Numbered from the stretch's first letter, positions 38,130 to 51,224 are shown. The stretch: 64,000 nt of DNA from an uncultured Rhodospirillales bacterium (GCA_913060675.1 CAJXUS010000003.1:62001-126000); one strand, 5' to 3'. Made by a program: numbers and translations. The notes: generated by a model from the letters alone, not told the origin.

Positions 38130-39656
38130 CTATTGACCAAAGACCTGCGCAAACATAGGCGCGGCATTAGAGGCTGCAATTGCAGTCTCATAGTTATGAA
38201 CTAGATTACTCACAGATGCGGACATCACGTCGAGGAAACTAGGTGGATAAATACCCATCCAAAGAGTGATCACAATCAAAGGAGCAAAGATGGCTTTCTC
38301 GCGAAGGCTGAGATCCATTAAGGATTTCAAATCTTCTTTTTCGAGTTTGCCAAAGATAACTTTGCGATAGAGCCAAAGCATATAGGCTGCACCAAGAACC
38401 ATTCCTGTAGCGGCCAAAGCAGCAACCCAAGTATTGGCTTTGAAAGCACCGACAAGAACCAGGAACTCGCCGACAAAACCGCCCGTTCCAGGAAGGCCAA
38501 CTGAAGCCAGCATGAAGACCATGAACATCAGTGCGTAAACAGGCATGCGTTCAACTACACCACCATAACTCGCAATCATCCGTGTGTGCATGCGATCGTA
38601 TATGACACCAACACACAAGAAGAGTGCCGCGGATACGATACCATGAGAGAGCATCTGATAGATGGCCCCTTCTATACCCTGCTGATTTGCAGCGAAGATC
38701 CCAATGGTCACAAAGCCCATATGCGCAACGGAAGAATAAGCAATAAGCTTTTTCATATCTTCCTGTGCAAGAGCAACCAGGGAAGTATAGATCACCGCGA
38801 TAATCGAAAGCGTATAAATCAGTGGTGTAAAGTAAACAGAAGCTTCAGGCATCATCGGTAAAGAGAACCGTAAGAAGCCATAGGCACCCATTTTAAGAAG
38901 AACACCTGCCAGGATCACAGATCCAGCAGTTGGGGCCTCAACGTGCGCGTCTGGAAGCCATGTATGAACAGGCCACATCGGAACTTTCACAGCAAAAGAA
39001 GCAAAGAAAGCAATCCAGAGCCATTTCTGCATTTCAGATGGGAAAGTGTATTCAAGCAATACAGTAATATCTGCAGAACCTGCCTCATAATACATTGCCA
39101 ATATAGCAACGAGCATCAGTACTGAGCCCGCGAGAGTATATAGGAACAGCTTAAACGATGCGTATACCCTACGTGCACCACCCCAGATCCCGATGATCAA
39201 GAACATTGGAATAAGAACGCCTTCAAAGAAGATATAGAAGACGACGATATCCAAAGCACAGAACATACCTACCATCATGGTTTCCAAAATAAGGAAACAA
39301 ACCATGTATTCTTTTACGCGGGTCTTAACTGGTCCCCAAGAAGAGAGGATACAAATCGGAGTCAGGAGGGTCGACAAAAGCACAAACAGTACGGAAATAC
39401 CATCAACACCCATACGGTATGACAAACCGAGAGATGGCATCCATTCTACCTCTTCGACAAACTGAAATTCAGCGCTACCGCGCTCAAAACCAGTCCAAAG
39501 CAGGAGGGAAACAACAAACGTTACGCCAGAAACCCAGAGGGCAACCCAACGAGAATTTTTGGCAACAGCTTCTTCGTTATCACCACGGATTAAAAGGATG
39601 AACAAGGCACCAAGTAGGGGTGCAAAGGTCACGATGGAGAGAATATGATCTTGCAT
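38130..39656 (-). CDS. nuoM: NADH-quinone oxidoreductase subunit M
   Basis: NuoM (508 aa from the ATG at 39656) is an antiporter-like membrane subunit. Motifs are [47 protein letters not shown] with the pump lysine and conserved Glu region, and [20 protein letters not shown]. The start was moved 33 bp inward to [16 protein letters not shown], where homologues begin. It overlaps neither neighbour; nuoN starts 13 bp downstream. Confidence 0.96.
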   Translation of the reverse strand: MQDHILSIVTFAPLLGALFILLIRGDNEEAVAKNSRWVALWVSGVTFVVSLLLWTGFERGSAEFQFVEEVEWMPSLGLSYRMGVDGISVLFVLLSTLLTPICILSSWGPVKTRVKEYMVCFLILETMMVGMFCALDIVVFYIFFEGVLIPMFLIIGIWGGARRVYASFKLFLYTLAGSVLMLVAILAMYYEAGSADITVLLEYTFPSEMQKWLWIAFFASFAVKVPMWPVHTWLPDAHVEAPTAGSVILAGVLLKMGAYGFLRFSLPMMPEASVYFTPLIYTLSIIAVIYTSLVALAQEDMKKLIAYSSVAHMGFVTIGIFAANQQGIEGAIYQMLSHGIVSAALFLCVGVIYDRMHTRMIASYGGVVERMPVYALMFMVFMLASVGLPGTGGFVGEFLVLVGAFKANTWVAALAATGMVLGAAYMLWLYRKVIFGKLEKEDLKSLMDLSLREKAIFAPLIVITLWMGIYPPSFLDVMSASVSNLVHNYETAIAASNAAPMFAQVFGQ

Positions 39657-39661
39657 AGCTT

Positions 39662-41593
39662 CTAACCCGCGTTGGTAACAATGTACCAAGTAATCAGGGC
39701 AACGACCCCGATCAACATGGCAAAAGCATAGTGGTAGACATACCCGCTCTGGAGCCGACTTGCTCTACCAGCAAGTCTACGTGTCAGAGCAGTTACACCG
39801 TCAGGACCATAAGCATCAATCACAGCACCGTCCCCAGATTTCCAGAGGAAGCGACCAAGTTTGAGTGCCGGGCGAACGAACAAGAAGTCATAGAGTTCAT
39901 CAAACATCCATTTATTGTAAACAAAAGTGTGGATGGGTTTGATGAGGCTGACAAAAGTTGCAGGCAGGCTAGGAACAAACATATAGAAAACATATGCCAG
40001 TACGATCCCGCTTACTGCAGCCGACAGAGGTACAACTTTAACCCAGGTTTCGACATGGTGCGCAGCTTCAGTACTGTCATTTCCAGCAAGAACGAAGATT
40101 GCATCGCCCCAGAAATCAGCGCGGGCATCACCAACAAAATAGCTATACCCCAGCCAACCAGCGAACACTGCGCCAGTTGCGAGAACGATGAGCGGTATCA
40201 TCATGGTCTTCGGAGACTCGTGAACACCCTGCATAGTGTGTTCGTCTGCCCGTGGATTACCGTGGAATGTCATGATGATAAGACGCCATGAATAAAACGC
40301 CGTCATGAATGCCGCAGCAGTTCCCGCCCAAAATGCAAAAGTCCCCTGGGTTGTGTTTGCTGCGTAGGCTGCCTCAAGAATAAGATCTTTTGAGAAGTAA
40401 CCTGCAAAAGGAGGTAAACCAGCAAGTGCGATAGAGCCGATCCACATCAAAATATAAGTAGCCGGTATCATTTTCCAGATACCACCCATCTTACGCATGT
40501 CTTGTTCGTGATGCATGGCGTGAATGACAGAACCAGCACCGAGGAACAACAATGCTTTGAAGAAAGCGTGGGTCATCAGGTGGAAGATAGCACCGCCATA
40601 AGCAGAGACACCAATCGCGAAGAACATATAACCGAGCTGAGAACAAGTTGAATAAGCAATCACACGCTTGATATCAAACTGTGTCAGACCAATTGTCGCC
40701 GCAAAGAAAGCTGTTGCAGCCCCCACATAGGTTACGACTTCAAGAGCAGCTGGCGCATATTCAAACACGGGTGAGAAACGGCAGAGCATGAAGATACCAG
40801 CTGTCACCATCGTCGCTGCGTGGATAAGTGCAGAAACAGGTGTCGGACCTTCCATGGCATCCGGCAGCCAAGTGTGGAGTCCAAGCTGAGCTGATTTGCC
40901 CATAGCCCCAATAAAGAGGAGAAGACAAACAATTGTCAGCGCATGACCTTCAAAGCCAAGGAAAGTGAATTGGGCCGTTGAAAGTGCAGACGCTTGAGGA
41001 AAGATTTCAGCGAAATTAACTGTTCCAAAGAGAACAAAGACACCCATGATACCAAGCGCAAAGCCAATATCCGCAACACGGTTTACCAAGAAGGCTTTGA
41101 TCGCTGCCGCACAAGCTGAAGGTTTTTCATACCAAAAACCAATAAGCAAGTAAGACGCTAGGCCGACCCCTTCCCAACCAAAAAACATTTGAACGAGGTT
41201 ATCAGAAGTAACCAGCATCAACATGAAGAAGGTGAAAAGAGAAAGATAAGAGAAGAACCGCGTGATTGATTTATCCTCGGACATATATCCAATGGAATAA
41301 AGGTGAACCATGGAAGAAACCACGGTCACAACAATCAGCATTACGGCTGTAAGCGTATCTACTTTCAGCGCCCAATTTAACTGAAGATCACCAGAGTTGA
41401 TCCAGGTAAACACGGGGGAGATACGCGCATTTCCATCAAGAGCGACATCTTTGAACACTACAAAAGATAAAACAGCGGATACAAGCAATAACCCAGTCGT
41501 TAGAACTTGCGCCCCACGATCACCAATTGCTTTGCCAAAAAGGCCTGCAATAAAAGCGCCGAGTAGAGGCAGAAAGACTATAAAATATTCCAT
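39662..41593 (-). CDS. nuoL: NADH-quinone oxidoreductase subunit L
   Basis: NuoL (643 aa) is the distal proton-pumping subunit with the long lateral helix. It has [55 protein letters not shown] and [20 protein letters not shown]. The C-terminal ~130 residues supply the lateral helix and anchor. It lies 7 bp from nuoK and 5 bp from nuoM. Confidence 0.97.
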   Translation of the reverse strand: MEYFIVFLPLLGAFIAGLFGKAIGDRGAQVLTTGLLLVSAVLSFVVFKDVALDGNARISPVFTWINSGDLQLNWALKVDTLTAVMLIVVTVVSSMVHLYSIGYMSEDKSITRFFSYLSLFTFFMLMLVTSDNLVQMFFGWEGVGLASYLLIGFWYEKPSACAAAIKAFLVNRVADIGFALGIMGVFVLFGTVNFAEIFPQASALSTAQFTFLGFEGHALTIVCLLLFIGAMGKSAQLGLHTWLPDAMEGPTPVSALIHAATMVTAGIFMLCRFSPVFEYAPAALEVVTYVGAATAFFAATIGLTQFDIKRVIAYSTCSQLGYMFFAIGVSAYGGAIFHLMTHAFFKALLFLGAGSVIHAMHHEQDMRKMGGIWKMIPATYILMWIGSIALAGLPPFAGYFSKDLILEAAYAANTTQGTFAFWAGTAAAFMTAFYSWRLIIMTFHGNPRADEHTMQGVHESPKTMMIPLIVLATGAVFAGWLGYSYFVGDARADFWGDAIFVLAGNDSTEAAHHVETWVKVVPLSAAVSGIVLAYVFYMFVPSLPATFVSLIKPIHTFVYNKWMFDELYDFLFVRPALKLGRFLWKSGDGAVIDAYGPDGVTALTRRLAGRASRLQSGYVYHYAFAMLIGVVALITWYIVTNAG

Positions 41594-41600
41594 CTTCGGA

Positions 41601-41912
41601 CTAGCCCTTCATCATGTTAATATCTTCAACCGCGATAGAACCGCGATTACGGAAGTAGATTACCAGGATCGCCAAACCGATTGCCGCTTCTGCGGCTGCA
41701 ACGGTTAGAATAAAGATTGCGAAGACCTGGCCAACCAGATCACCCATATGGGTTGAGAAAGCCACAAAATTGATGTTTACGGCAAGTAACATGAGTTCGA
41801 TAGACATCAAGATAACAATGACGTTCTTTCTATTGAGAAAGATGCCAAAAATGCCCAGTGTAAACAGAACTGCCGCAACAATCAGGTAATGGGCTAGACC
41901 AATTTCTAACAT
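41601..41912 (-). CDS. nuoK: NADH-quinone oxidoreductase subunit K
   Basis: NuoK (103 aa) has three membrane helices, with the two conserved intramembrane glutamates in [20 protein letters not shown] and [30 protein letters not shown] near the N-terminus is a family motif. Length is standard. It sits 2 bp from nuoJ. Confidence 0.97.
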   Translation of the reverse strand: MLEIGLAHYLIVAAVLFTLGIFGIFLNRKNVIVILMSIELMLLAVNINFVAFSTHMGDLVGQVFAIFILTVAAAEAAIGLAILVIYFRNRGSIAVEDINMMKG

Positions 41913-41914
41913 GG

Positions 41915-42529
41915 TTAGATGCCACTCCCGCTGGTTACTTTTTTGATTTCAACGGACTCTTCACGGGTACGATTTACCTGGTCTGAGATGACCTGCTTGC
42001 GAACCCCTTCGCGTTTACGAAGTGTCAGTACAATTGCACCGATCATCGCAACCAGGAGGATCATTCCACAAGCTTGGAAGAGATATACATATTTAGTGTA
42101 GAGAACTTGTCCCAAAGCCCGGGTGTTATGAACGTCGTCAATATTCGGGATTGGAACAGAAGCAACGGCTACAGCATCTGGCGAAGCAAAAGTGGATGAG
42201 AGGATAAGAACCAACTCAACCAACAGAACGAGGCCAATGGAACCGCCAAGGATCAGGTGTTGTTTAAAACCCTGACGCGCTCTCTCTATATTGATATCAA
42301 GCATCATGACAACAAAGAGGAAGAGAACAGCTACAGCGCCAACATAAACAACGACCAGGATCATTGCTAAAAACTCAGCGCCCATCAGAACAAACAGCCC
42401 TGCAGCATTGAAAAAACACAAGATCAGGAATAAGACCGAGTGAACAGGGTTCTTAGAGGAGACCACCATAAGAGCCGAAGCAATGGAGATCGTTGCAAAT
42501 ACATAAAAGACGAGAGCCTGAATGATCAT
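41915..42529 (-). CDS. nuoJ: NADH-quinone oxidoreductase subunit J
   Basis: NuoJ (204 aa) has five membrane helices. [60 protein letters not shown] content is seen, of which [18 protein letters not shown] is the conserved flexible TM3 region near the quinone site. It ends in a charged tail (about 170-204). nuoI lies 74 bp upstream. Confidence 0.96.
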   Translation of the reverse strand: MIIQALVFYVFATISIASALMVVSSKNPVHSVLFLILCFFNAAGLFVLMGAEFLAMILVVVYVGAVAVLFLFVVMMLDINIERARQGFKQHLILGGSIGLVLLVELVLILSSTFASPDAVAVASVPIPNIDDVHNTRALGQVLYTKYVYLFQACGMILLVAMIGAIVLTLRKREGVRKQVISDQVNRTREESVEIKKVTSGSGI

Positions 42530-42603
42530 TTGGCTACCCTTTCTTTACGAGCCCGGTGTTGGCATATGATATTTTTCATAAACACTATTTTTATCCCAAG
42601 CTC

Positions 42604-43092
42604 TTAGCGGTAAGGCGCATCCAAAGCGATGTTTTGCGCAATTTCGGTTTCCCAACGGTCACCATTCGCAAGAAGCTTATCTTTATTGTAGAAAAGTTCT
42701 TCACGTGTCTCGGTCGCAAACTCAAAGTTTGGTCCCTCAACAATGGCGTCCACTGGGCAAGCCTCTTGGCAAAATCCGCAATAGATACACTTTGTCATGT
42801 CAATGTCATAACGCGTTGTACGACGGCTACCGTCATCACGCGGTTCAGACTCAATAGTAATGGCTTGCGCAGGGCAAATCGCTTCACACAACTTACAAGC
42901 AATACAACGTTCTTCCCCATTAGGGTATCGACGCAATGCATGTTCCCCACGAAAACGCGCACTAATCGGCCCCTTTTCGAATGGATAGTTCAGTGTAACC
43001 TTTGGCTTGAAGAAGTACTTCAATGTTAAGGCCATACCGGACAGCAGTTCCGTCAAAAGAAGACTGCGGACTGGGTTTTTCATAAAAGCCAT
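42604..43092 (-). CDS. nuoI: NADH-quinone oxidoreductase subunit I
   Basis: NuoI (162 aa) holds clusters N6a and N6b. Two CxxCxxCxxxCP motifs are present: [16 protein letters not shown] (about 61-76) and [16 protein letters not shown] (about 100-115). The opening [20 protein letters not shown] is typical. A second ATG lies three codons in. It links the peripheral arm to the membrane arm. Confidence 0.97.
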   Translation of the reverse strand: MAFMKNPVRSLLLTELLSGMALTLKYFFKPKVTLNYPFEKGPISARFRGEHALRRYPNGEERCIACKLCEAICPAQAITIESEPRDDGSRRTTRYDIDMTKCIYCGFCQEACPVDAIVEGPNFEFATETREELFYNKDKLLANGDRWETEIAQNIALDAPYR

Positions 43093-43148
43093 CGTCCTCT
43101 ATCTCTCCACGTTTCTTTTAGTTTTTTTATTATTCATAACCATTCGTC

Positions 43149-44180
43149 TCACTGAGCTGCCGGTAGGAGGTCGAAACCAACAAGAACACCAGCCGTAAGT
43201 AATACCCAGAAAAGAGTGAACGGTAGGAAAACTTTCCATCCCAAACGCATCAACTGGTCATAACGGAACCGAGGGAAAGTAGCACGAACCCAAAGGAACC
43301 CAAAAAGAACAAGGGCAATTTTGAGGGACAACCAAACCGGACCTGGGATCCAGTTAAAAGGTGCAATATCGAAAGGCGGCAACCATCCACCAAGGAACAA
43401 TATTGCTGCCATCGCACTCATAAGGATCATGTTTGCGTATTCTCCGAGGAAGAATAGAGCAAAACTCATCGAAGAATATTCGACCATGAAGCCAGCTACG
43501 AGTTCTGATTCACCTTCAGGTAAATCGAAAGGGGAGCGATTGGTTTCCGCTAGAATGGAAATGAAAAAGATCACAAACATCGGAAGCAGCGGGAAAGCAT
43601 ACCAATTGAATATGCCATAATCGCCCTTTTGAGCTAGGACAATATCCGAAAGGTTTAAAGAGCCAACACACAACAAAACCGTGATGATAACCAGCCCCAT
43701 GGAAACTTCGTAAGAAACCATCTGAGCTGCAGAACGAAGTGCACCAATGAAAGGATATTTAGAGTTGGAGGCCCACCCCGCCATAATCACGCCGTATACA
43801 CCGAGTGATGAAATAGCAAAGAGGTAAAGAATACCAACGTTAATATCACTAATCACGAGCCCGTCACCAAAAGGAATAACAGACCAAGCAACAAGACTGA
43901 GGATAAAAGTCAGCATTGGCGCCATGATGAAGACGATTTTGTTAGATCCTGAAGGAAGAATAGTCTCCTTCATCATTAACTTAACCGCATCAGCAAAGGG
44001 TTGCAGTAGGCCAAAGGGACCCACAACATTTGGCCCTTTACGCAATTGCATCGCTCCGATGACTTTGCGCTCAAAGTAAGTCAGGTATGCAACCGCGATA
44101 AGTAGCGGCCCAACTACTAGCATAATTTGCGCAACGATTATTATCGTTGGCAGAGCGTATCCTTCCCAGAAATCAACCAT
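43149..44180 (-). CDS. nuoH: NADH-quinone oxidoreductase subunit H
   Basis: NuoH (343 aa) forms the quinone chamber at the junction of the two arms. Visible are [56 protein letters not shown] (acidic loop) and [11 protein letters not shown], with eight membrane helices. It overlaps the nuoG stop by 8 bp (44173-44180). Confidence 0.97.
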   Translation of the reverse strand: MVDFWEGYALPTIIIVAQIMLVVGPLLIAVAYLTYFERKVIGAMQLRKGPNVVGPFGLLQPFADAVKLMMKETILPSGSNKIVFIMAPMLTFILSLVAWSVIPFGDGLVISDINVGILYLFAISSLGVYGVIMAGWASNSKYPFIGALRSAAQMVSYEVSMGLVIITVLLCVGSLNLSDIVLAQKGDYGIFNWYAFPLLPMFVIFFISILAETNRSPFDLPEGESELVAGFMVEYSSMSFALFFLGEYANMILMSAMAAILFLGGWLPPFDIAPFNWIPGPVWLSLKIALVLFGFLWVRATFPRFRYDQLMRLGWKVFLPFTLFWVLLTAGVLVGFDLLPAAQ

Positions 44181-46239
44181 TGGTTCCTGTAGCTCCCTGC
44201 TCTTTACCTAGTACAAATTGCTCTGTACAGGCAGACATCGTTTCGGATGAACGGCTGATTGGATCAGTCATATAGAAGTTCTCAACAAAAGCACTAAACG
44301 GCTCCGAAGTGAGTTTATCCTTAGTCTTGGCGAAATCACCCCATACACCTGTATCGATTTGATCAATAGCCGCAAACACTGGATTTACATCAATCAAACG
44401 TTGGCGTAATTGACCAATATTGTCATACGGAAGTGCATCACCAACCTGTTCGGACAAAGCTCGAAGAATAGTCCAATCCTCACGCGCCTCACCAGGCGGG
44501 AAAACGGCCAAACGACCAAGCTGAACACGGCCTTCTGTATTTACGTAGGTGCCGTTCTTTTCTGTATAGGCAGCACCCGGCAAGATCACATCCGCAGCCG
44601 AAGCTCCGGCGTCACCATGATGGCCCTGATAAATTACGAATGCATCTTTGAGTTTGGAAGTATCGACTTCATCAGCACCGAGAAGATAAACCGCTTTCAC
44701 GCTCCCCTTTTCAGCGCCCTCTAAAATACCTTCAACATCAAGTCCGTCTTTACCCGGAACAAAGCCGAGATCGAGACCTGCAACGCGAGATGCTGCGGTA
44801 TGAAGAATGTTAAATCCATTCCAATCATCATGAACAAGGTCAAACTTGTCAGAAATCGCCTTAGCTTGTGCCAATACAGCGGCGCCATCTTTACGAGCAA
44901 GCGCCCCCATACCAACAATGATCATTGGGTTTTTGGCTTCTTTTAGAACCTTCGCGAAAGAATTCTTGCCGGAAGCAACTTCCTTAAGCGTGTCAGGTCC
45001 AGCTCCAAGATACTCATATTCATAAGTAAGATCGACAGCTTCCCCGATCATACCCACTTTGAAACCACCTTCGAGGAAGCGTTTGCGTAGACGCGCATTT
45101 ACCAGCGCAGCTTCCCAGCGTGGGTTGGTACCAACAAGAAGAACCGCGTCTGCTTCTTCGAGACCAGCAATAGAGGTGTTAAAGAGGTAGGCAGAACGGT
45201 TTGTGCTATCAATTTTCGCACCATCTTGGCGGCAATCGATATTGGATGAACCGAGATTAGCCATCAAGTCTTTAAGAGCCAGCATTGATTCGGCGTCATT
45301 AAGATCACCCGTAATCGCAGCAATTTCAGTGCCCTTAAGCGGAGATAGTTTTTCTTTAATAGCAGAAAAAGCTTCGTCCCATGTCGCTTCCTTGAGTTTA
45401 CCATCAACCCGAACGTAAGGACGATCAAGACGTTGTCGACTCAACCCATCTGTAATGTAACGGGTTTTATCAGAAATCCATTCTTCATTTACATCTTCAT
45501 GAATACGCGGAAGAATTCGGAGAACTTCGCGGCCACGAACATCAACACGGATATTGGATCCAACAGCATCCATAACATCCACAGAGTTTACTTTTTTCAG
45601 CTCCCATGGGCGCGCATGAAAAGCGTAGGGCTTTGAAGTCAGGGCACCGACCGGGCAAACATCAACAAGATTACCAGACAGTTCAGTATTTACAGCCTTT
45701 TCCAAGGTTGTAATCTCAACATGGCCACCGCGATTGAGAAGGCCCATTTCTTCGATACCGGCAACTTCAGTCGAAAAACGTACACAACGTGTGCACTGGA
45801 TACACCGGGTCATGATCGTTTTGATCAAAGGCCCCATGTACTTTTCTGTTGCGGCACGTTTCGTTTCTTTATAGCGCCCGTGGTCAAGACCAAAAGCCAT
45901 GGCCTGATCCTGCAGGTCGCACTCACCACCTTGGTCACAAATAGGACAATCAAGTGGGTGGTTAATGAGCAGGAATTCCATCACCCCTTTGCGAGCCTTT
46001 TGAACTAGCTCAGTGTCAGTCTTAATGACCATGCCCTCACCCACCGGCATTGCACATGATGCAATAGGCTTAGGAGCTCGTTCCATCTCAACAAGACACA
46101 TACGGCAGTTACCAGCAACAGAAAGACGCTCGTGATAACAGAAACGAGGAACCTCCGCACCGGCGAGTTCGCAAGCCTGAAGAACTGTCAGGCCGTTTGC
46201 GACTTCGATCTCTTTACCGTCAATCGTCAACTTTGGCAT
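44173..46239 (-). CDS. nuoG: NADH-quinone oxidoreductase subunit G
   Basis: NuoG (688 aa) carries cluster N1b in the N-terminal ferredoxin domain ([19 protein letters not shown], with CAMPV), the His-Cys3 cluster N5 ([18 protein letters not shown]) and N4 ([10 protein letters not shown] with DVCPVGALT). A molybdopterin-oxidoreductase-like domain fills the rest but has lost its cofactor role. The fourth binding motif of cluster N7 is absent, as in most proteobacteria outside the enterics. Confidence 0.96.
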   Translation of the reverse strand: MPKLTIDGKEIEVANGLTVLQACELAGAEVPRFCYHERLSVAGNCRMCLVEMERAPKPIASCAMPVGEGMVIKTDTELVQKARKGVMEFLLINHPLDCPICDQGGECDLQDQAMAFGLDHGRYKETKRAATEKYMGPLIKTIMTRCIQCTRCVRFSTEVAGIEEMGLLNRGGHVEITTLEKAVNTELSGNLVDVCPVGALTSKPYAFHARPWELKKVNSVDVMDAVGSNIRVDVRGREVLRILPRIHEDVNEEWISDKTRYITDGLSRQRLDRPYVRVDGKLKEATWDEAFSAIKEKLSPLKGTEIAAITGDLNDAESMLALKDLMANLGSSNIDCRQDGAKIDSTNRSAYLFNTSIAGLEEADAVLLVGTNPRWEAALVNARLRKRFLEGGFKVGMIGEAVDLTYEYEYLGAGPDTLKEVASGKNSFAKVLKEAKNPMIIVGMGALARKDGAAVLAQAKAISDKFDLVHDDWNGFNILHTAASRVAGLDLGFVPGKDGLDVEGILEGAEKGSVKAVYLLGADEVDTSKLKDAFVIYQGHHGDAGASAADVILPGAAYTEKNGTYVNTEGRVQLGRLAVFPPGEAREDWTILRALSEQVGDALPYDNIGQLRQRLIDVNPVFAAIDQIDTGVWGDFAKTKDKLTSEPFSAFVENFYMTDPISRSSETMSACTEQFVLGKEQGATGTNG

Positions 46240-46248
46240 CAGTCTCTC

Positions 46249-47541
46249 CTATTCCGCAGCTTGGCGAGATTGCTTGTACTCATTAATCCTGCGTTCGAGT
46301 TCCGGACGGAAATTCCGGATCAAACCCTGGACTGGCCAAGCAGCAGCATCACCTAATGCACAGATGGTATGTCCTTCAACTTGCTTTGTTACATCCCAAA
46401 GCATATCGATCTCTTCAACATCTGCTTCACCGCGAACCATGCGTTGCATCAAGCGGAACATCCAACCTGTGCCTTCACGACAAGGTGTACATTGCCCACA
46501 GCTTTCATGCTGGTAGAAGTGCGACAGACGGCAAATAGCTTCGACGACATCAGTTGATTTATCCATAACGATTACTGCAGCAGTTCCAAGGCCGGATCCG
46601 GCCTCACGAAGCGCATCAAAATCCATCGTCATGGTGTCACAAACGTGTTTAGGAAGCATTGGTACAGATGATCCACCAGGAATAATGGCAAGAAGGTTAT
46701 CCCAACCGCCTCTTACGCCACCCGCATGCTTTTCAATAAGCTCACGAAGAGGAATGCTCATCGCTTCTTCAACATTACATGGTTTGTTTACATGCCCAGA
46801 AATGGAGAAGATTTTGGTACCTGTGTTGTTCTCACGACCGAATTGTTTCCACCAATCTGCACCACGACGCAGAATGGTTGGCGAAACAGCTACGGTCTCT
46901 ACATTCGTTACGGTGGTTGGACAGCCATACAGCCCACAAGCAGCTGGGAAAGGAGGCTTCAAACGAGGTTGGCCTTTTTTACCTTCCAAGCTTTCAAGCA
47001 GAGCGGTTTCTTCACCACAGATATAAGCACCAGCACCGCGATGGACGTGAACATCAAATGCCCAACCAGAGCCGCAAGCGTCATCACCCAATAATCCGTC
47101 AGCACGCGCTTGTTCAACCGCAGCTTCCAAACGTGTGGACTCGAGATAATACTCACCCCGGATATAGATATAGGCTGTGTGTGCACCCATTGCGAAACCA
47201 GCTATTAAACACCCTTCGATAAGAGTGTGCGGGTCATTACGCATGATTTCGCGGTCTTTACAGGAACCAGGTTCTGATTCATCAGCATTAACCACAAGAT
47301 AACTTGGACGGCTCGCATCTTCTTTCGGCATAAAGGACCATTTAATCCCGGCCGGAAAACCAGCTCCACCCCGACCACGAAGACCGGAATCTTTCATCCG
47401 ATTGACGATCTCTTCACGGCCAAGAGCAACCAAGTCTTTGGTATTATTCCAAATGCCGCGTTTTTTGGCACCTTCTAGACCCCAGTCACCCTGGCCGTAT
47501 AGATTTTGGAAAATACGATCTTTATCTTCTAGCTGCTGCAT
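46249..47541 (-). CDS. nuoF: NADH-quinone oxidoreductase subunit F
   Basis: NuoF (430 aa from the ATG at 47541) binds NADH and FMN and carries cluster N3. Motifs: [16 protein letters not shown] (NADH), [35 protein letters not shown], and the cluster motif [12 protein letters not shown]. Its ATG overlaps the nuoE stop as TGATG. A GTG codon immediately before could be an alternative start. Confidence 0.97.
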   Translation of the reverse strand: MQQLEDKDRIFQNLYGQGDWGLEGAKKRGIWNNTKDLVALGREEIVNRMKDSGLRGRGGAGFPAGIKWSFMPKEDASRPSYLVVNADESEPGSCKDREIMRNDPHTLIEGCLIAGFAMGAHTAYIYIRGEYYLESTRLEAAVEQARADGLLGDDACGSGWAFDVHVHRGAGAYICGEETALLESLEGKKGQPRLKPPFPAACGLYGCPTTVTNVETVAVSPTILRRGADWWKQFGRENNTGTKIFSISGHVNKPCNVEEAMSIPLRELIEKHAGGVRGGWDNLLAIIPGGSSVPMLPKHVCDTMTMDFDALREAGSGLGTAAVIVMDKSTDVVEAICRLSHFYQHESCGQCTPCREGTGWMFRLMQRMVRGEADVEEIDMLWDVTKQVEGHTICALGDAAAWPVQGLIRNFRPELERRINEYKQSRQAAE

Positions 47542-48146
47542 CACTCACCCCCTTTTAGGGTTGTGCGCTCGCCTTCCGGCGCAGAAGTCAAACGACCTGT
47601 CTGAGATCCAATCGGTACATCTTTACCGGCGCGAAGCTCATCGACAATTTCGCTCATGCGTTCTGGAGATAGATCTTCGTAATACCAGTCATTGATTTGA
47701 ACCATCGGCGCATTACAACATGCCCCCATGCACTCAACTTCAATAACAGAGAAGAGACCATCTTCGCTGACATCACCCGCTTTACTTACACCAATTTTAT
47801 CCATAGCAGCTTTGAGGATGTTATCAGAGCCGTTCAACCAACAAGGTGTGGTACGACATACTTGAATGAAGTACTTTCCGACTGGTTTGAGATTAAACAT
47901 GGTATAGAAAGTTGCGACTTCATGTGCGCGGATAGGCGCCATTTCGAGGTATTCAGCAACATATTCGATTGCTTCAGGTGGTAACCAGCCATCATTTTGC
48001 TTCTGCACTATATAGAATAGGCTGATAATGGCACTGGCCTGACGGCCTTCTGGATACTTAGCAACAATTTTTTCAGCTTCACGAAGGCTTTCTTCGGTAA
48101 ACTTGAAATCGCCTGTTTTAGCTTTTGGAAAACTACTGGTTTTCAT
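47541..48146 (-). CDS. nuoE: NADH-quinone oxidoreductase subunit E
   Basis: NuoE (201 aa) is the thioredoxin-fold subunit with the [2Fe-2S] cluster N1a. The four ligands fall in [12 protein letters not shown] and [12 protein letters not shown]. The N-terminal helices include [21 protein letters not shown] ~30-residue C-terminal tail ([20 protein letters not shown]) is typical of alphaproteobacteria. It overlaps nuoD by ATGA. Confidence 0.97.
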   Translation of the reverse strand: MKTSSFPKAKTGDFKFTEESLREAEKIVAKYPEGRQASAIISLFYIVQKQNDGWLPPEAIEYVAEYLEMAPIRAHEVATFYTMFNLKPVGKYFIQVCRTTPCWLNGSDNILKAAMDKIGVSKAGDVSEDGLFSVIEVECMGACCNAPMVQINDWYYEDLSPERMSEIVDELRAGKDVPIGSQTGRLTSAPEGERTTLKGGE

Positions 48147-49321
48147 CGGTCGACCTCGCCAAAGACGATATCCATGGAACCAAGAATTGCCACGCTATCG
48201 GCCAGCATATGACCACGACACATGTAATCCATGGCCGCTAGGTGGGCAAAACCCGGTGCTTTAATTTTACAACGGTAAGGTTTGTTCGATCCGTCAGAGA
48301 CAAGATAGACACCAAACTCTCCCTTAGGAGCTTCCACTGCCACATAAGTTTCCCCCGCAGGAACGTGGAACCCTTCAGTGTACAGCTTGAAGTGATGGAT
48401 CAATGCTTCCATTGATTTTTTCATATCATCACGTCGTGGAGGCGTAACCTTATGATTTGGTGTAAGAACAGGCCCTTCGGGCATATTTTCTATGCACTGC
48501 TTCATTATACTTAATGATTGACGCATTTCTTCGATACGCACGAGATAGCGGTCAAAACAATCGCCATTTTTCCCAACAGGAATATCAAAGTCGAGTTCGG
48601 CATAACAATCATAAGGTTGAGATTTACGTAAATCCCAAGCAACTCCTGAACCACGAAGCATTGGACCGGACAATCCCCAATCCATAGCTTCATCAAAGTT
48701 CATCACCCCGATATCGACTGTACGTTGACGGAAAATTCTGTTCTCAGTCAAGAGACCTTCGAGATCATCGAGGAATGCAGGGTAATTATCAATAAAGGTA
48801 GAGATATCACTCAACAATCCAGCAGGGAGATCCTGATGAACGCCACCTGGACGAAAATAAGCTGCGTGCATACGTGCACCACAAGCTCTCTCATAGAATT
48901 CCATCAGAATTTCACGTTGCTCAAATCCCCAAAGAATTGGGGTCATGGCGCCAACGTCAATTGCGAAGGTCGTGATATTAAGGATGTGATTTAATATACG
49001 ACCGATTTCACAATAGAGTACGCGAATGTACTGACCACGTTTTGGAACCTCAATATCAAGCATCTTTTCAACGGCAAGAGCAAAAGCGTGCTCTTGGTTC
49101 ATTGGTGCGACGTAATCAAGGCGATCGAAATAAGGTAAAGCCTGAAGATAGGTTTTGTACTCAATCAGTTTTTCTGTACCGCGATGTAAAAGACCAACAT
49201 GCGGGTCAGCGCGTTCGATAATTTCACCATCCATTTCCAGGACAAGACGAAGAACACCGTGAGCAGCTGGATGCTGGGGACCAAAGTTCAGCGTAAGTGG
49301 CTTGATCGTTGCTTCAGCCAT
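48143..49321 (-). CDS. nuoD: NADH-quinone oxidoreductase subunit D
   Basis: NuoD (392 aa) is the hydrogenase-derived 49-kDa subunit lining the quinone site. It has [23 protein letters not shown] (quinone-site His), [35 protein letters not shown] and the C-terminal DIVFGEVDR. It is separate from nuoC, not fused as in E. coli. Its start overlaps the nuoC stop (TAATG). Confidence 0.97.
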   Translation of the reverse strand: MAEATIKPLTLNFGPQHPAAHGVLRLVLEMDGEIIERADPHVGLLHRGTEKLIEYKTYLQALPYFDRLDYVAPMNQEHAFALAVEKMLDIEVPKRGQYIRVLYCEIGRILNHILNITTFAIDVGAMTPILWGFEQREILMEFYERACGARMHAAYFRPGGVHQDLPAGLLSDISTFIDNYPAFLDDLEGLLTENRIFRQRTVDIGVMNFDEAMDWGLSGPMLRGSGVAWDLRKSQPYDCYAELDFDIPVGKNGDCFDRYLVRIEEMRQSLSIMKQCIENMPEGPVLTPNHKVTPPRRDDMKKSMEALIHHFKLYTEGFHVPAGETYVAVEAPKGEFGVYLVSDGSNKPYRCKIKAPGFAHLAAMDYMCRGHMLADSVAILGSMDIVFGEVDR

Positions 49322-49941
49322 TAAGCAGCTCCCCCTTCTTTTTCATGCTCAGCCTTCTCATCGCCGGGAAGTTTGATAATACCTTCCCAAGGGCTTGAGA
49401 AATCAAAGTTACGAAACTCTTGAGCAAGTTTTACCGGCTCGTAGATAACTCTTTTTTGAGTTTCGTCGTAACGGACCTCGACATAACCAGTAAGTGGGAA
49501 ATCTTTGCGTAAAGGATGCCCCTCAAAACCATAATCCGTGAGCATACGACGCAGGTCAGGATGGTTGGCAAAGAAGATACCGTACATATCCCAAATTTCG
49601 CGCTCATACCAGATTGCCGAGCTAAACAAGGGTGCAACCGATTCAACCGGTACATCCTCTGTCGCAGCGATCTTTACTTTGATGCGTTGATTATGGGTCA
49701 AGGAAAGAAGACAGTAAACGAGCTCGAAACGAAATTCACGGCTGGGGTAATCCACAGCCGTTTGTTCTACAAGCTGTCTAAACTGACAGTTCTGATTGTC
49801 TCTTAAGAACTTAAGCACTTCGAGAAGAGTATCAGCTTTGGCCCAAATAACGAGTTCGTCATTTTTAAGCTCAGAGCCAGTAACAGCTTCGCCCAAAGTG
49901 GTAGCGATAAAATCGCTCAAGTCCAGTAAAGCCTGATTCAT
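49321..49941 (-). CDS. nuoC: NADH-quinone oxidoreductase subunit C
   Basis: NuoC (206 aa from the ATG at 49941; a GTG lies three codons upstream) is the 30-kDa peripheral subunit. Motifs are [64 protein letters not shown] content, of which [11 protein letters not shown] and [13 protein letters not shown] are diagnostic. It precedes nuoD without a gap. Confidence 0.96.
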   Translation of the reverse strand: MNQALLDLSDFIATTLGEAVTGSELKNDELVIWAKADTLLEVLKFLRDNQNCQFRQLVEQTAVDYPSREFRFELVYCLLSLTHNQRIKVKIAATEDVPVESVAPLFSSAIWYEREIWDMYGIFFANHPDLRRMLTDYGFEGHPLRKDFPLTGYVEVRYDETQKRVIYEPVKLAQEFRNFDFSSPWEGIIKLPGDEKAEHEKEGGAA

Positions 49942-49974
49942 ATGGTTCACCAGTATTAGGAATGCCGAAAAGGC

Positions 49975-50529
49975 TTACCTGCGGAATTTCGCGGTACGTT
50001 TGATTTTCTTTTGAAGCTGCAAGATACCATAAATAAGGGCTTCTGCCGTTGGCGGGCACCCAGGAACATAGATATCAACAGGAACAACACGATCGCAGCC
50101 ACGAACAACTGAATAGGAGTAGTGATAGTAACCACCGCCATTAGCACAAGACCCCATTGAGATTACCCAACGAGGTTCTGGCATTTGATCGTAAACTTTA
50201 CGAAGCGCCGGCGCCATCTTATTGGTAAGAGTGCCGGCAACAATCATCACATCTGACTGACGTGGTGAAGGCCGAAACACCATTCCAAAACGATCGAGAT
50301 CATATCGGCTACAAGCCGAATGCATCATCTCGACAGCGCAACAAGCCAAACCAAATGACATCGGCCATAAGGAGCCTGTCTGCGCCCAACCAGCGAGTTG
50401 ATCCATCCGCGCCAATACAAAGCCACGATCAGCGAGTTCTTCGCCGACGTTTTGCAAAACTAGGTCTTGCTCAGGCCCTGGCGGCAGTGGTGCTCCATCC
50501 TTGAGAGCAGGATTAGAGATTACTCCCAT
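49975..50529 (-). CDS. nuoB: NADH-quinone oxidoreductase subunit B
   Basis: NuoB (184 aa from the ATG at 50529) holds the terminal cluster N2. The tandem cysteines in [14 protein letters not shown], plus GSCANGGG and [12 protein letters not shown], are its ligands. The start lies inside the nuoA stop region (10-bp overlap), which excludes the longer reading as the likely start. Confidence 0.97.
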   Translation of the reverse strand: MGVISNPALKDGAPLPPGPEQDLVLQNVGEELADRGFVLARMDQLAGWAQTGSLWPMSFGLACCAVEMMHSACSRYDLDRFGMVFRPSPRQSDVMIVAGTLTNKMAPALRKVYDQMPEPRWVISMGSCANGGGYYHYSYSVVRGCDRVVPVDIYVPGCPPTAEALIYGILQLQKKIKRTAKFRR

Positions 50530-50891
50530 TCCAAAGCCCCTTTCTTCCATTCGTATGCAAAACCAATCGTCAAGATGACCAGGAAGACCACCATAGACCA
50601 GAAACCAAAAAGACCGATATCACTTAAGGATACGGCCCAAGGAAACAGGAAGGCTACTTCAAGATCAAAAATAATGAAGAGGATAGCTACTAGGTAGAAG
50701 CGTACATCAAAACGACCACGGGCATCATCAAATGCTTCGAAGCCACACTCATAAGAACTCATTTTCTCGGAATTAGGACGTTGTTTCGCCATAATAACAG
50801 ATGCCAGCAACATCGCGGTTGCCAGACCTACCGCTATTCCGAGAAAGATCAAAATCGGCAAATACTCTGCCAACATTCCATCTAAGCCCAT
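50520..50891 (-). CDS. nuoA: NADH-quinone oxidoreductase subunit A
   Basis: NuoA has three membrane helices and the conserved loop [40 protein letters not shown]. The open frame extends far upstream, but conserved sequence starts at [17 protein letters not shown]. The ATG at 50891 has GGAGAG just before it (rather close); the ATG at 50876 is an equally reasonable start. The length is 118-123 residues. It is the first nuo gene. Confidence 0.94.
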   Translation of the reverse strand: MGLDGMLAEYLPILIFLGIAVGLATAMLLASVIMAKQRPNSEKMSSYECGFEAFDDARGRFDVRFYLVAILFIIFDLEVAFLFPWAVSLSDIGLFGFWSMVVFLVILTIGFAYEWKKGALEWE

Positions 50892-51147
50892 CTCTCCATT
50901 CGATCTGCACAATGGGTATCGTACAAATCGCCTTTCATGTCGTATATGACAAGAAGCCTTAACGGCTCTATTTTTTGGTACGTCCTTAATATCGCCCAAA
51001 GACGACATAAGCAAACATAGAATCGCCACAATTCTTAAAAAAATCGTGTATTCCGAGTGCTTGAATCAAGTATTATCCCGAAGAACTTAAGAAATTACTT
51101 TAGTCCTACAGGAGATAATATTTACTGATTTAGTTTTTAAGAAGTGA
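50892..51147. other. Region between tRNA-Asp and nuoA
   Basis: This 256-bp AT-rich stretch should contain the nuo promoter. I see a CTTGAATCAAG palindrome near 51061 and an AGCC/GGCT mini-hairpin near 50955, but no confident -35/-10 pair. No strong terminator follows tRNA-Asp, so read-through into nuo is possible. Confidence 0.35.
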
Positions 51148-51224
51148 TGGCGAGGATGACGAGACTTGAACTCGCGACCTCTGGCGTGACAGGCCAGCGC
51201 TCTAACCAACTGAGCTACACCCCC
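51148..51224 (-). tRNA. tRNA-Asp (GTC)
   Basis: Read on the minus strand, the acceptor GGGGGTG pairs with CATCCTC (two G-U pairs), and GTAGCTCAGTTGGTTAGAGC forms the D arm. The anticodon stem CTGGC/GCCAG encloses loop CTGTCAC with anticodon GTC. The T arm contains GTTCAAGTC. Discriminator G is followed by an encoded CCA (51148-51150). Confidence 0.96.

Noticed and set aside
38117..38191. N-terminal extension of nuoN, and similar extensions on nuoM, nuoA, nuoB, tig, proS, cdsA and nnr
   Set aside because: The extra residues come from upstream in-frame alternative start codons, overlap preceding genes or lie in leaders, and are not conserved; internal ATGs with better context match the families.
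39731..40291. 186-codon plus-strand frame opposite nuoL
   Set aside because: Antisense to the conserved C-terminal half of nuoL, with low-complexity basic sequence and no recognisable domain.
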